A stretch of DNA of 64,000 nucleotides from Sphingomonas sp. 1F27F7B (GCF_005503355.1 NZ_SCMK01000010.1:101276-165275); one strand, 5' to 3'; shown: positions 33,418-42,387, numbered from the stretch's first letter. Numbers and translations: made by a program. Notes: a model not told the origin generated them from the letters alone.

Positions 33418-34138
33418 CGATGCGGGCGAGTTCGGCGCGGGCCGCGGCGATGCGCGCGGCGGCGGCCGGGCTGGCAAGGATGCGCGCGACGGCGATGGAG
33501 GCGATCACATGGCTCGCCTCGGTGTCCGACGGGAAATGCACACCGCAGATCTCGCGGCTGAGCGCATAGTCGCGGGCGCGGTCGAGCACGGCCACAGCCT
33601 TGGCCGGCGCCAGCGTCGCCAGCATCAGGCCGACCGAATAGCCGAGCGTCGAATGGCCGCTCGGATAGCTGCGGGTCGGCTGCTTGCCCTTGCCGGCATC
33701 GCAGTTCGGCATGGTGGGATCGATGCCCCAGGGGCGGACCCGGGCAAAATGCTCCTTGGCGATGTTGGCCGCCAGGTTGGCGTCGTTATGGACCAGGCCG
33801 AGCAGTTCCCAGGTCGCCGGCAGCGTCTTCAGGTTGACGCCCATCGCCTGGTCGAAGATCGAGGGGTCCTCATGCGCGTCGTCCCGGCGCGCCTGCTCCA
33901 TCCGCTCGGGCGAAGTGCCGGCGATCAGCGCGTGGAGATAGGCGAGTTCGAGCTTCTCGACGTCCGATCCGCGGGCCGGCGGCGCCGGGACGATGCCGTC
34001 GGCCGGGAAATCCTCGGCGCGGAGCAGCTTGAAAGTCTTGGCCGGCTTGGCTGCCGGTGCCTGCTGGGCATTTGCCGCGACCGGAACCGCGAGACAGGCG
34101 CCGGCGAGCAGCAGCGTGAAGCGAGTGCGCAGGAACAT
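33410..34138 (-). CDS. Exported class-A-type acid phosphatase (PAP2 superfamily)
   Basis: A nonspecific phosphomonoesterase for the periplasm. The 242-residue product has a signal peptide (1-24, AVPVAANAQQ) and the three PAP2 phosphatase motifs: KEHFARVRP near 127 (KX6RP), YPSGHST near 157 (PSGH), and SREICGVHFPSD near 193 (SRX5HX3D). It resembles PhoN/PhoC enzymes. It sits between the YncE-like gene (27 nt upstream) and the TonB receptor gene (57 nt downstream), so hydrolysis in the periplasm and uptake through the receptor are likely joined. Confidence 0.9.
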   Translation of the reverse strand: MFLRTRFTLLLAGACLAVPVAANAQQAPAAKPAKTFKLLRAEDFPADGIVPAPPARGSDVEKLELAYLHALIAGTSPERMEQARRDDAHEDPSIFDQAMGVNLKTLPATWELLGLVHNDANLAANIAKEHFARVRPWGIDPTMPNCDAGKGKQPTRSYPSGHSTLGYSVGLMLATLAPAKAVAVLDRARDYALSREICGVHFPSDTEASHVIASIAVARILASPAAAARIAAARAELARIAQ

Positions 34139-34165
34139 GGGATGGTCTCCGTTTCGATGGGGCGT

Positions 34166-35197
34166 TCAGGAGCGGACGGGGGCGAGGACCAGCACGACGA
34201 AGCTGCCGGGCACGGGCTTGCCGCGCTTGGCGCCGGCCTCGGGCGCGGCGAGCGTGGCGGCGGGCAGGTAGATGCGGCCGTCGCGCGGATCGATCGCGCC
34301 GGTCTTGGCGCCGACCTGGGTCGGGATCGTCCCGGCGTGGCGGATGTGCGGGGCGACGTGGATGTCGACGACCTCCAGCGTGCCGGTGCCGCCACAGGGA
34401 ATGAAGGCGAGCCCGCGTGCCGCATCGACGAGCACGGCGTCGGGATCGCTGCCGATCGCGAAGCTGCCGGCGACCCTGGCGGCGGCGACGTCGACGATCA
34501 TCGCGACCTTGTTGGCGCAGGCGCTGATCAGCCGGGTGCCGTTCGCGACCAGGGCGAGTCCGGTCGGCCCCTCGCAGCCGGGCAGCGCGATCGACTTGAC
34601 GACGCGGCGCGCCTTCAGATCGATGACGGCGATCGCGTTCCTGTCCTCGATATTGACATAGCCCAGGCCCTTGCCGTCGGCGACGCCGAACTCGAGGCCG
34701 CCGCCGACCTGGATCTTGCCGGCCAGCGCATGGCGCACGGGATCGACGAGCGCGATCGTGCCGTCGCCGGCATTCATCACGGCAACCAGGCCGGTGGCGG
34801 GATCGAGAAAGGCGGCGTCGGGCTTGGCGCCGGTGGCGACTTCCGCCGTCACTGCGCCGGTGGTGGCGTCGATGAAGCGAGTCAGGCCGGTCTCGCCGTC
34901 GGTCTCGACGATCTCCCGGGTGCCGGGCAGGGGCAGGACGGCATGGGCGCGATGCGCAGGCGCCAGCGCGGCGGTCACCTTCCGGTCGGACAGGTCCACC
35001 GCCATGACGCCGTTGGAGCGCGCGACATAGAGCCGGCCGGCTGCGGGGTCGACGCTGGCGAAGTCCCAGCCGCCGTCCGCGCCGGGGATCCGGTCTACGA
35101 TCCGATAATCGGCGTGCGTCGCCGGTTGCGCCCAGCTGCAGATGGGCGCAAGCATTCCTGCCACGGCGAGCGCCGCAGCACAGCATTTCCGAGTCAT
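34166..35197 (-). CDS. Exported YncE-like beta-propeller protein
   Basis: The 343-residue protein has a signal peptide (1-23, ICSWAQPA) and about seven blades of YVTN/YncE type, with repeated patterns such as GRLYVARSNGVMAVDL, TGLVAVMNAGDGTIALVDP, KGLGYVNIEDRNAIAVIDL and NKVAMIVDVAAARVAGSFAIG. Cysteines in ALPGCEG, ISACANK and FIPCGG may be paired. YncE-type propellers are periplasmic scaffolds that often accompany TonB receptors. It is the first gene of the unit with the acid phosphatase and receptor, 129 nt downstream of the sensor kinase gene on the same strand. Confidence 0.85.
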   Translation of the reverse strand: MTRKCCAAALAVAGMLAPICSWAQPATHADYRIVDRIPGADGGWDFASVDPAAGRLYVARSNGVMAVDLSDRKVTAALAPAHRAHAVLPLPGTREIVETDGETGLTRFIDATTGAVTAEVATGAKPDAAFLDPATGLVAVMNAGDGTIALVDPVRHALAGKIQVGGGLEFGVADGKGLGYVNIEDRNAIAVIDLKARRVVKSIALPGCEGPTGLALVANGTRLISACANKVAMIVDVAAARVAGSFAIGSDPDAVLVDAARGLAFIPCGGTGTLEVVDIHVAPHIRHAGTIPTQVGAKTGAIDPRDGRIYLPAATLAAPEAGAKRGKPVPGSFVVLVLAPVRS

Positions 35198-35317
35198 GTT
35201 CCAGTCAACCCCAATATGGGCCGGCGATGCGTTGCCGGCCTTGGCAGGGGTGGCGCTAGGTTCGCCGAATGACAGTCTTGTGACTTGTCTCGTCCGAAAC
35301 GGTGCCTGGAGCGTTAC

Positions 35318-35334
35318 ATTGCAAAATTAGAATG
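35318..35334. promoter_or_regulatory. 17-bp motif upstream of the YncE/phosphatase/receptor unit
   Basis: ATTGCAAAATTAGAATG matches at 15 of 17 positions the sequence at 37458-37474, upstream of another TonB-receptor gene. It overlaps the last codons of the kinase gene and lies 121 nt before the YncE start (minus strand). It may be a site for the neighbouring response regulator. Confidence 0.35.
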
Positions 35335-36706
35335 TCGCGCCTTGCTCCGACGCGGGAAATCGCACGCGGACGATCAGGCCCGGCCCGGCATCGTCGAGCT
35401 CGACCGTCGCTTCGTGGAAGCCGGCGATGGCGGCGACCAGGGCGAGGCCCAGTCCATGGCCGGGCGTGCTCCGGCTGCGTTCCAGACGCACGAAGCGGCC
35501 CAGCACTTCCTGCCGCTCGCTCGCCGGAATGCCGTTCCCGTCGTCGCGCACCATCAGCACGGCCGAAGCCCCGTCGCGGCGCAGCGAGACCTGCGTCGTG
35601 CTGCCCTCGGGCGTGTGCAGCTGCGCATTCTCGATCAGGTTGACCAGCAGCTGGTTGAACAGATCGGCGTCGCCCCGGATGAAGCAGGGCTCGCATGCCT
35701 CCAGCCGCAGCGTGCGCGCGGAGTCGACAAAGGCGGGCGCATAGGATTCGACCACGTCCTCGACCAGCGGGTCCAGGCGGATGGTGGCGACCTGTGCGCG
35801 GCGGCGGCCGGCCTGGACCTCGCCGATGCGCAGCAGCGCCGCGAACAGGGACAGGATGCCGTCGCATTCGCTATCGGCCGCAGTGATGAGCGCCGTGCGT
35901 TCCTCCTCCGCCAGCCCGGCTTCGGCGGCTTCCCGCAGCGTCGCCTGCAGCCTGGTGAGCGGCGTGCGCAGGTCATGGGCGATGTCGCTGGAGACCTGGC
36001 GCAGATTGTCCATCAGCGCCTCGATCCGGTCGAGCATGCGATTGAAGGTGCGGGCCTGCTCGGCAAAGGTGCCGCCGAGCGAATCGACCGGCACGCGCCG
36101 GGAGTAATCGCCCGCGATGATGGCATTGGCCGTAGTGCCGATCGCCGCGAGGCGGGCCGAGATCAGCCGGCCGAGGAGCAGGCTCGCCAGCGCGCCGAAG
36201 ATCGCCGAGAGCGCCAGCGCCGTGCCGAACAGCGGCCAGACGCTCTTGCCCAGATCCTCGATCGATTCGCTTTCGGCGACGATGGTGAGCCGGCCGCCAT
36301 CCGCCAGCGCGAACTGGGCCGCGCGCGCGGACTCCCAGGCTTCGCCGGGTTGGCGGAACAGCACCGCGCCGTCCCGGCCGGGCGGCGCCCGCAGCTCCGC
36401 GGTTCCGGCGAGCAGGGTGCCGCGGGCGTCGGTCAGGCGGTGCCCGATGCTGCCGATCTCCCGCCGGCGCATCCGCTCGACGATGCGCGCGGCGACGTCC
36501 CCGGCGCCGGGCGCGTGGCCGTCGATCGGCGCCAGCAGCCGCGCCTTCTCGCGCGCCAGGCGGGCGTCCTGCACCCGATTGAACGCGAGATCGGCCAGGA
36601 CATAGAGCGCCATGCCGATCGCCACCGACGCGAGCGCGCAGACCAGGCCGAACAGGCCGGCCAGCCCGGTGACGGAGCGGGGCCGCAGCCGGTCAGGCAG
36701 CATCAT
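35327..36706 (-). CDS. Two-component sensor histidine kinase (pair 1)
   Basis: A 459-residue inner-membrane sensor kinase. Two membrane spans (about 14-40 and 158-182) enclose a periplasmic sensor domain of about 115 residues. A HAMP linker follows, then HisKA with the phospho-acceptor H244 in SSDIAHDLRTPLTRL, and a HATPase domain with NLIENAQLHT (N box), RDDGNGIP (G1) and HGLGLALV (G2). It overlaps the response-regulator gene upstream by 14 nt. The signal is unknown; the next genes downstream encode a propeller, an acid phosphatase and a TonB receptor, so phosphate supply is a reasonable guess. Confidence 0.93.
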   Translation of the reverse strand: MMLPDRLRPRSVTGLAGLFGLVCALASVAIGMALYVLADLAFNRVQDARLAREKARLLAPIDGHAPGAGDVAARIVERMRRREIGSIGHRLTDARGTLLAGTAELRAPPGRDGAVLFRQPGEAWESARAAQFALADGGRLTIVAESESIEDLGKSVWPLFGTALALSAIFGALASLLLGRLISARLAAIGTTANAIIAGDYSRRVPVDSLGGTFAEQARTFNRMLDRIEALMDNLRQVSSDIAHDLRTPLTRLQATLREAAEAGLAEEERTALITAADSECDGILSLFAALLRIGEVQAGRRRAQVATIRLDPLVEDVVESYAPAFVDSARTLRLEACEPCFIRGDADLFNQLLVNLIENAQLHTPEGSTTQVSLRRDGASAVLMVRDDGNGIPASERQEVLGRFVRLERSRSTPGHGLGLALVAAIAGFHEATVELDDAGPGLIVRVRFPASEQGATF

Positions 36707-37367
36707 CGACGTGCAGCGTATAGCCGAAGCCCCGGGCCGTCTCGATCGGATCGGGATCGCCGTGCACGGTGAGCTTGGCGCGGAGCCTGCTCATGTTGCT
36801 TTCGATGATGTTCGTCGTGGGCTCGAACGAATAGCCCCAAACCGCTTCGATCAGCATCATGCGAGTGACCGGGCGGCCGGCATTGCGCATCAGCTCGGCG
36901 AGCAGCGCGAATTCCTTCTTGTTGAGGTGCAGCGGCTTGCCCCGGCGCCACGCGCGGAAGGTCGTCAGCACGATCTCCAGGTCGCCCGCGCGCAGCATGT
37001 CGCTCCGGTCGGTGCCCTTGGCGCGGCGGCCGATCGCGTTGAGCCGCGCGATGACCTCGCCGATGTCGAACGGCTTGACGAGATAGTCGTCGGCGCCGGC
37101 GTCGAGCCCCTCTATCCGGTCCTCCAGCGTGCCGAGCGCGCTCAGCATCAATACCGGCACATGGCCGGGCTTGCGGCGCAGCACTTCCATGCCGTCCACC
37201 ACCGGCATCATCCGGTCGAGGACCATTGCGTCATAGTTCCGGCTCGTCAGCAGCGCGAGCGCGGCGCGCCCCGAAAGCGCGATGTCGCACTCCAGGCCAT
37301 GATGTCGCAGACCGCGCTGGAGGAAATGCGCGATCCCGGCGTCGTCCTCGACGATCAATATGTTCAT
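36693..37367 (-). CDS. OmpR-family response regulator (pair 1)
   Basis: A 224-residue DNA-binding response regulator. The receiver has the acidic pair ED at 7-8, the phospho-acceptor D51 in MVLDRMMP, T/S and K (GADDYLVKPFD) positions, then a winged-helix effector domain (KKEFALLAELMRNAGRPVTRMMLIEAVWGYSF, then NIIESNMSRLRAKL and GFGYTLH). It heads the run regulator-kinase-YncE-phosphatase-receptor on the minus strand and is divergent from another TonB-receptor gene, so both promoters in the 173-nt gap may be its targets. Confidence 0.93.
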   Translation of the reverse strand: MNILIVEDDAGIAHFLQRGLRHHGLECDIALSGRAALALLTSRNYDAMVLDRMMPVVDGMEVLRRKPGHVPVLMLSALGTLEDRIEGLDAGADDYLVKPFDIGEVIARLNAIGRRAKGTDRSDMLRAGDLEIVLTTFRAWRRGKPLHLNKKEFALLAELMRNAGRPVTRMMLIEAVWGYSFEPTTNIIESNMSRLRAKLTVHGDPDPIETARGFGYTLHVDDAA

Positions 37368-37457
37368 GGGAGGTCTCGTCCGCTTGCCCGGCCTGCTTGG
37401 CGGACATTTGTGACAGATTGGCGCACGAGCGCGCGCAAGGCTTTCGGGGCCGCGAAG

Positions 37458-37474
37458 ATTGCAAACTTATAATG
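37458..37474. promoter_or_regulatory. Second copy of the 17-bp motif, with a TATAAT box
   Basis: ATTGCAAACTTATAATG lies 67 nt before the TonB-receptor ATG and 91 nt from the divergent regulator gene. Its TATAAT (37468-37473) could be the -10 of the receptor promoter; no good -35 is visible, as expected for an activator-dependent promoter. Confidence 0.45.
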
Positions 37475-37540
37475 AAATGCCCCCTGTTTCGCGGGCGGCG
37501 GGCGAACCATAAGCCGGCGCGAACACTGCAAGGGGGATCC

Positions 37541-39808
37541 ATGACGTCGGCACCGCGTGCCTGGCGGCCGGTTCGGCGCGCCGGCCTTCTCTGCCTGGGC
37601 ATCGTGCCGGCGATGCTGCATGCCGGCGCGGCACAGGCGCAGGAAGGCAGTGTTCCATCGCCGCGCGATCCGAACGAGATCGTGGTGACCGCCAACCGCG
37701 TGCGCGGCGAGGTCGGCGGACCGATTCCACCGGAGACGTCGATCGATGCCGGCGCCGTGCAGGCCTTGGGCGCGAGCACGCTCGGCGACGTGATCGCGCA
37801 GCTCTCGGCTCAGGCCGGCGGCACCCAGGGCCGAGCGGGCGAGGGCAGCGTGGTGCTGCTCAACGGGCGGCGCATTTCCTCGCTCGCCGAGGTCCGCAAC
37901 CTGCCGCCCGAAGCAGTGGCGCGGGTGGAGGTGCTGCCCGAGGAAGCAGCGCTTCGCTTCGGCTATCCGGCGCACCAGAAGGTGATCAACGTCGTGCTGC
38001 TGCCGAACTTCGCCTCGGCGACCGGCGAGCTCGAGGACCGAGTTGCCGAGGCGAGTGCGCGCAACGACTTCAACACCGAGGCGAACCTGGTCCGCATCGC
38101 GGGCGACAATCGGATGACGCTCGACCTGCAATATCAGGTCGGCGACGACGTGACCGAGGCGCGGCGCGGCATCGCCGGCCGCGCGCCGGGCGAGGCGGCG
38201 CTGCGCACTCTCGTGCCGCTCACGCGCCAGTTCACTGCGAACGGCGTGTTCGCCCGGGCGCTGGACGGCGGACTGGGCTTCACCGGCAATGCCAGCGCGG
38301 ATCGCCTCACCGCGCGGGCGCTGCTCGGGCCGATGCAGTCGGACCCGACGCGCGCGCTCGCCCGCACGACGCGCACCGACACCGGGCATCTGGGCGGCGT
38401 GTTCAACGGTTCGCTCTCCGGCTGGAACTGGTCGATCACTGCCAATGCCGACCATGTCGCGACTATGATCGGGACCGGCGCGGACGGCGCGGCGCCGGCG
38501 CGGAACAGCCGCGGCATCGACGATGCGATAGCGATCGACGGCGTCGCCAATGGGAAGCTGTTCGCCGTGCCCGCCGGCGATGTCGGGCTGAGCGTGAAGG
38601 CGGGAGCGAGCGGGGAGCGGCTGTCCGCGCGCGACGAGGACGGGCTCGCGCGCCGGCTCGCGCGGCGGATGTTCGACGGCCGGCTGGCGATCGAGCTTCC
38701 CCTGCTCGGCAAGGCGAGCCCGATCGGCGCGCTCGCCGCCGGCCTCAATCTCGCCGTGCACGACTATTCCGATGCCTCGGTGCCGGTCGATCGCGGGTGG
38801 ACGCTGAGCTGGGCGCCCTGGCCGAAGCTGGGCGTGCTGCTTGCGGGGAGCCGCGAAGCGGCACCGCCGACGATCCGCCAGCTTGGCGATCCGATCACGG
38901 CGACTCCCGGGGTGCGCTTCTACGACAGCGCCAGCGGGCAGAGCATCACCGCCGTCCGCCTGGACGGCGGGGATCCCGGGCTGCGCCACGATCTCCGCTC
39001 GCTGTTCAAGGCCGAGGCGACGTTCAAGCCGGGCAAGACGATGTCGCTCATCGCCGCCTATACCGATGTCGCGACGCGCGACGCGATCCTTGCCTTTCCC
39101 GGCATCTCGCCGGCGATGGCGGCGGCGTTTCCGCAGCGGATCGTGCGCGACGGCGGCGGGGCGATCGTCAGCGTCGATGCCCGCCCGCTCAACATCGCCC
39201 GCGAGACGCGCAGGAGCCTGCGCTTCGGCATCAACTTCAATCGGTCCTGGGACGCGCCGGGCAAGGGGGCGGGGCCGAAGCTGCCCGGTGGCGGCGGCTT
39301 CGGCGGCGGCCATTATTTCGGCGCGGCCGGGACGGTGCTGCAATTCGCGGTGTATGACACGATCCGCCTGTCGGATCGCGTGGTGCTCGCCGCCGGGCAG
39401 GCGCCGATCGACCTGCTGGGCGACAACCTGCTCGGAGAGGGGCTGCGCGCGCCGCGCCACGCCGTGGATGCCCAGCTCAGCGCCACCCATCATGGCTTCG
39501 GGTTGCGCGCGAACGCCAGCTGGAAGAGCGCCGAGACCATCGCACCCGGCCTGCCGGGGCAGCTGCGCTTCGACGAGCCGGTGACGCTCAACCTGCGGCT
39601 GTTCTTCTTCCCCGATCGCCAGGACGGGCTGCGGCGCAGCTATCCCTGGGTCCAGGGCGTGCGCTTCCTCCTCGCGATCGACAATCTGCTCGACCGCGCG
39701 CCCGAGGTGCGGGATCGGTCGGGTTCGGTCCCGCTCGCCTATCAGCGCGGCTATCTCGATCCGCTCGGCCGATCCTTTCGGTTCAGCATCCGCAAGACCT
39801 GGCGATAG
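37541..39808 (+). CDS. TonB-dependent receptor-like outer-membrane protein
   Basis: The 755-residue product has a signal peptide (about 1-32, MLHAGAAQAQ), a TonB-box-like NEIVVTANRV, a plug domain (GASTLGDVIAQLSAQAGGTQG, then VVLLNGRRISSLAEVRNLPPEAVARVEVLPEEAAL) and a barrel. The plug ends in RFGYPAHQKVINVVLL, characteristic of a less-studied receptor subgroup of sphingomonads. A glycine-rich stretch (GGGGFGGGHYFG) lies near 585. The ATG at 37541 follows GGGGGAT. It is flanked by two response-regulator/kinase pairs: divergent from pair 1 and convergent with pair 2. Substrate unknown. Confidence 0.85.
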   Translation: MTSAPRAWRPVRRAGLLCLGIVPAMLHAGAAQAQEGSVPSPRDPNEIVVTANRVRGEVGGPIPPETSIDAGAVQALGASTLGDVIAQLSAQAGGTQGRAGEGSVVLLNGRRISSLAEVRNLPPEAVARVEVLPEEAALRFGYPAHQKVINVVLLPNFASATGELEDRVAEASARNDFNTEANLVRIAGDNRMTLDLQYQVGDDVTEARRGIAGRAPGEAALRTLVPLTRQFTANGVFARALDGGLGFTGNASADRLTARALLGPMQSDPTRALARTTRTDTGHLGGVFNGSLSGWNWSITANADHVATMIGTGADGAAPARNSRGIDDAIAIDGVANGKLFAVPAGDVGLSVKAGASGERLSARDEDGLARRLARRMFDGRLAIELPLLGKASPIGALAAGLNLAVHDYSDASVPVDRGWTLSWAPWPKLGVLLAGSREAAPPTIRQLGDPITATPGVRFYDSASGQSITAVRLDGGDPGLRHDLRSLFKAEATFKPGKTMSLIAAYTDVATRDAILAFPGISPAMAAAFPQRIVRDGGGAIVSVDARPLNIARETRRSLRFGINFNRSWDAPGKGAGPKLPGGGGFGGGHYFGAAGTVLQFAVYDTIRLSDRVVLAAGQAPIDLLGDNLLGEGLRAPRHAVDAQLSATHHGFGLRANASWKSAETIAPGLPGQLRFDEPVTLNLRLFFFPDRQDGLRRSYPWVQGVRFLLAIDNLLDRAPEVRDRSGSVPLAYQRGYLDPLGRSFRFSIRKTWR

Positions 39809-39810
39809 TT

Positions 39811-41178
39811 TCAGGCCGGGAGCCTCGGAAAGCGGAGCTCGACGCGCAGACCCGGCGCATTGTCGGCCAGGGTGAGCGTCGCGCCGTGCAGCCGGGCGAT
39901 CGAATCGACCAGCGCGAGGCCCAGCCCGGCGCCCGGCGTGCTGCGGCTGGTGTCGATGCGGTAAAAGCGGCCGAGCACGCGCGAGCGCTCGGCGGCGGCG
40001 ATGCCGGGCCCGTCGTCGGCGACGGCCAGGCGGACCTGGTCGCCGTCGCGCGCCAGTGCGAGGTCGATGCGCGTCCCCGGCGGCGTGTGATGCAGCGCGT
40101 TCTCGATCAGGTTGGTGACGGCCTGGGTCAGCAGCTCGACATCGCCGCGCACCGCGATGCCCGGCGCGATGGCTTCGTGCAGCACATGCTCCGCATCCTC
40201 GATGACGGGCGCATAGATCTGGCCGAGGCGCTCCAGCATCTCGCTCAGATCGGCGGTGGCGAGGCTGGCTTGCACCCCGCGCGCCTCCATCGCGCCGATG
40301 CGCAGCAGCGCGCCGAAGATGCCGAGTATCTCGTCGATCTGCGCGATCGCGCCGTCGACCTGTTCGGGGATCGGCGCGGAATCGGTGCCGAGCTGCATCC
40401 GTTCGAGCCGCTGGCGCAGCCGAGTGAGCGGCGTGCGCAGATCGTGCGCAATGTCCGTGGACACTTGCCGCAGCCCGTCCATCAGCGCCTCGATCCGGTC
40501 GAGCATGCGGTTGAGATTGGTGGAAAGCTGGTCGAATTCCGGCCCCATGCCGATGCGCGGAAGCCGTTCGTTGAGCCGCCCGTCGTTGATCCGGGCGATC
40601 GCGCCGTTCACCTGGTCCAGCCGCCGCAGGAACAGGGTGCCGACCAGCAGCCCGCCCGCGAGCGCGAGCAGCGAGATCAATATTCCGAACGAGATGGTCG
40701 ATATCCTGAGGCCGCTGCGCAGGTCGCGAAGGTCCGAGACGTCGTTCGCCACGACGAGGAGCGCACCGTCGGAGAGCCGGGAGCCGAACGCCATTACCGG
40801 CGCCGGTCTGCCCGAACCGCCCTGATCGGAGTCCAGGACGTCGAATTCGTGCCAGCCCGTGCGTGCCGCCGCGGCCGGGAGCGCGCCGGCGAGCCGGACG
40901 CCGGCAGCATCGACGAGCAGATAGTGGAACTGATCCTCGCGTACGGCCCGGGCATGGCGATTGACGGTGGCCACCAGCTCGGCCCGGCCGCTCGCGTCGA
41001 ATTCGTTCACCAGCACGTCGTGCTCGGCGAGGATCCCGTCGCCGGCGGCTTCCACCGCATAGGCCGAGACGGAGTGCTCGACGATCACGAGCAGGGCGAC
41101 CGCGCCGAGCGCGAACACCAGGGCAAGCGCGATCGCGAAGCGGAACGCGCCGCTGACGAGCAGCCTAGGGGTTCGCAT
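39811..41178 (-). CDS. Two-component sensor histidine kinase (pair 2)
   Basis: A 455-residue kinase with the same architecture as the one at 35,327: membrane spans at about 12-34 and 160-184 around a periplasmic domain of about 125 residues, HAMP, HisKA with H245 in STDIAHDLRTPLTRL, and HATPase with NLIENALHHT, DDGPGI and GLGLALV. Its gene overlaps the regulator gene upstream by 14 nt, identical to pair 1, which supports a common origin. It converges with the receptor gene, with only 2 nt between stops. Confidence 0.93.
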   Translation of the reverse strand: MRTPRLLVSGAFRFAIALALVFALGAVALLVIVEHSVSAYAVEAAGDGILAEHDVLVNEFDASGRAELVATVNRHARAVREDQFHYLLVDAAGVRLAGALPAAAARTGWHEFDVLDSDQGGSGRPAPVMAFGSRLSDGALLVVANDVSDLRDLRSGLRISTISFGILISLLALAGGLLVGTLFLRRLDQVNGAIARINDGRLNERLPRIGMGPEFDQLSTNLNRMLDRIEALMDGLRQVSTDIAHDLRTPLTRLRQRLERMQLGTDSAPIPEQVDGAIAQIDEILGIFGALLRIGAMEARGVQASLATADLSEMLERLGQIYAPVIEDAEHVLHEAIAPGIAVRGDVELLTQAVTNLIENALHHTPPGTRIDLALARDGDQVRLAVADDGPGIAAAERSRVLGRFYRIDTSRSTPGAGLGLALVDSIARLHGATLTLADNAPGLRVELRFPRLPA

Positions 41179-41842
41179 CGAGCCGATAGCCCGCGCCGCG
41201 GATCGTGTGGATCAGCTCGCGGTCGAACCCCTTGTCCACCTTGGCCCGCAACCGGCTCATATGGCTTTCGATCAGGTTCGAGCCCGGGTCGAAATGGAAG
41301 GACCAGACATTCTCGAGCAGCATCGATCGCGTGACGATCTCCCCTTCGTGGCGAAGGAGATATTCGAGCAGCTTATATTCCTGCTGCTGGAGCTCGATCC
41401 GTCGGCCGGCGCGCGTCACGCGGCGCTTGAGCAGGTCGATCTCCAGGTCCGCGGCACGCAGCACGGTCGCCACTTCGGCGACGGGGCGACGGCGCGAAAG
41501 GGCGGCCACGCGCGCGAGCAGCTCCGATGCGGCGAACGGCTTGACCAGATAGTCGTCGGCCCCGGCGCGCAGCCCGGCGACGCGGTCGTCGACTTCGCCC
41601 ATTGCCGTAAGGAAGAGCACCGGCGTCTGCACGTCCGCGGCACGCAGCGCGCGCAGCACCGTCAGGCCGTCCACGTCCGGCACCATGCGGTCGAGCGCGA
41701 TGACGGCATAGGTGCCGGTGGTGCCGAGGAAGATCGCATCCGGGCCGGTACGGGCGGTGTCGACGACATGCCCCTCCGCCTCGAGCAGGCGGACGATGTG
41801 CACGCGGGTCTCGGTGTCGTCCTCGAGTAGAAGCAGCTTCAC
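41165..41842 (-). CDS. OmpR-family response regulator (pair 2)
   Basis: A 225-residue DNA-binding response regulator with receiver residues E7-D8, D51 in VIALDRMVP and K in DDYLVKPFA, then a winged helix (LQQQEYKLLEYLLRHEGEIVTRSMLLENVWSFHFDPGSNLIESHMSRLRAKVDKGFDRELIHTIRGAGYRL). The DNA-binding part resembles regulators of metal-resistance or efflux genes (CusR/PcoR-like HFDP segment). It is divergent from the PepSY gene and RND operon with 142 nt between, so these are its likely targets. Confidence 0.93.
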   Translation of the reverse strand: MKLLLLEDDTETRVHIVRLLEAEGHVVDTARTGPDAIFLGTTGTYAVIALDRMVPDVDGLTVLRALRAADVQTPVLFLTAMGEVDDRVAGLRAGADDYLVKPFAASELLARVAALSRRRPVAEVATVLRAADLEIDLLKRRVTRAGRRIELQQQEYKLLEYLLRHEGEIVTRSMLLENVWSFHFDPGSNLIESHMSRLRAKVDKGFDRELIHTIRGAGYRLDANP

Positions 41843-41917
41843 GAATTCAGCCCATGCCAGCCTGGTCCAGGCGCACCGACAATGCCCGGTGGCGCCCGAG
41901 GTGCAAGTTGGGGATTC

Positions 41918-41946
41918 CCAATGTTCGCCTCAAGCTCCGCCAATGT
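41918..41946 (+). promoter_or_regulatory. Direct repeat CCAATGT with 22-bp period, candidate regulator site
   Basis: CCAATGT at 41918-41924 and again at 41940-41946 in the gap between the response regulator and the PepSY gene. The 22-bp spacing (two helical turns) suits tandem binding of an OmpR-family regulator. The similarity extends to CCAATGTTCG versus CCAATGTCGC. Confidence 0.4.
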
Positions 41947-41984
41947 CGCGCCGGCTAGAAGGGTGGCGGCAGGGGCAGAGGAGC

Positions 41985-42293
41985 ATGATGATGCGAGACA
42001 CCAACCGACTCCTGATCCTGGCCGCCTGTGCCGCCGCGCTGCCTGCTGCGGCGCTCGCGGCGCCGCCGCAAAAGGCGCCCAAGCCGCGCCTCACCCTGGC
42101 CCAGGCCCAGGCGATCGCGCTCAAGGCGCGGCCGGGCAAGGTCACCGATCACGAGCTCGAGGCCGAGAAGGGCGGCAGCGGCCTGCGCTATTCCTTCGAC
42201 ATCAAGACGGGCGCCGGGACCTTCGAGGTCGGCGTCGACGCAGTGACCGGCCGCGTGCTCGAGAATGTGGCGGAGGGGCCCCATCCCGACTGA
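41985..42293 (+). CDS. PepSY-domain exported protein
   Basis: A small periplasmic protein (about 102 residues) with a signal peptide (AACAAALPAAALAAPP) and one PepSY domain (LTLAQAQAIALKARPGKVTDHELEAEKGGSGLRYSFDIKTGAGTFEVGVDAVTGRVLEN). Such proteins are often encoded beside two-component systems and efflux pumps, where they may regulate or protect. Three ATG codons in a row (41985, 41988, 41991) follow GAGGAGC; the true start is one of them. It leads the plus-strand run with the efflux genes 95 nt downstream. Confidence 0.85.
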   Translation: MMMRDTNRLLILAACAAALPAAALAAPPQKAPKPRLTLAQAQAIALKARPGKVTDHELEAEKGGSGLRYSFDIKTGAGTFEVGVDAVTGRVLENVAEGPHPD

Positions 42294-42387
42294 CCGATTC
42301 TTCCTGTTGTCGGTCAGGACGCCGTCGCTCCGCCCCATCCCTGTCGCGGGGCGGCGGCGTCTCCTTCCCTCCATTCCCAGAGGTTTC

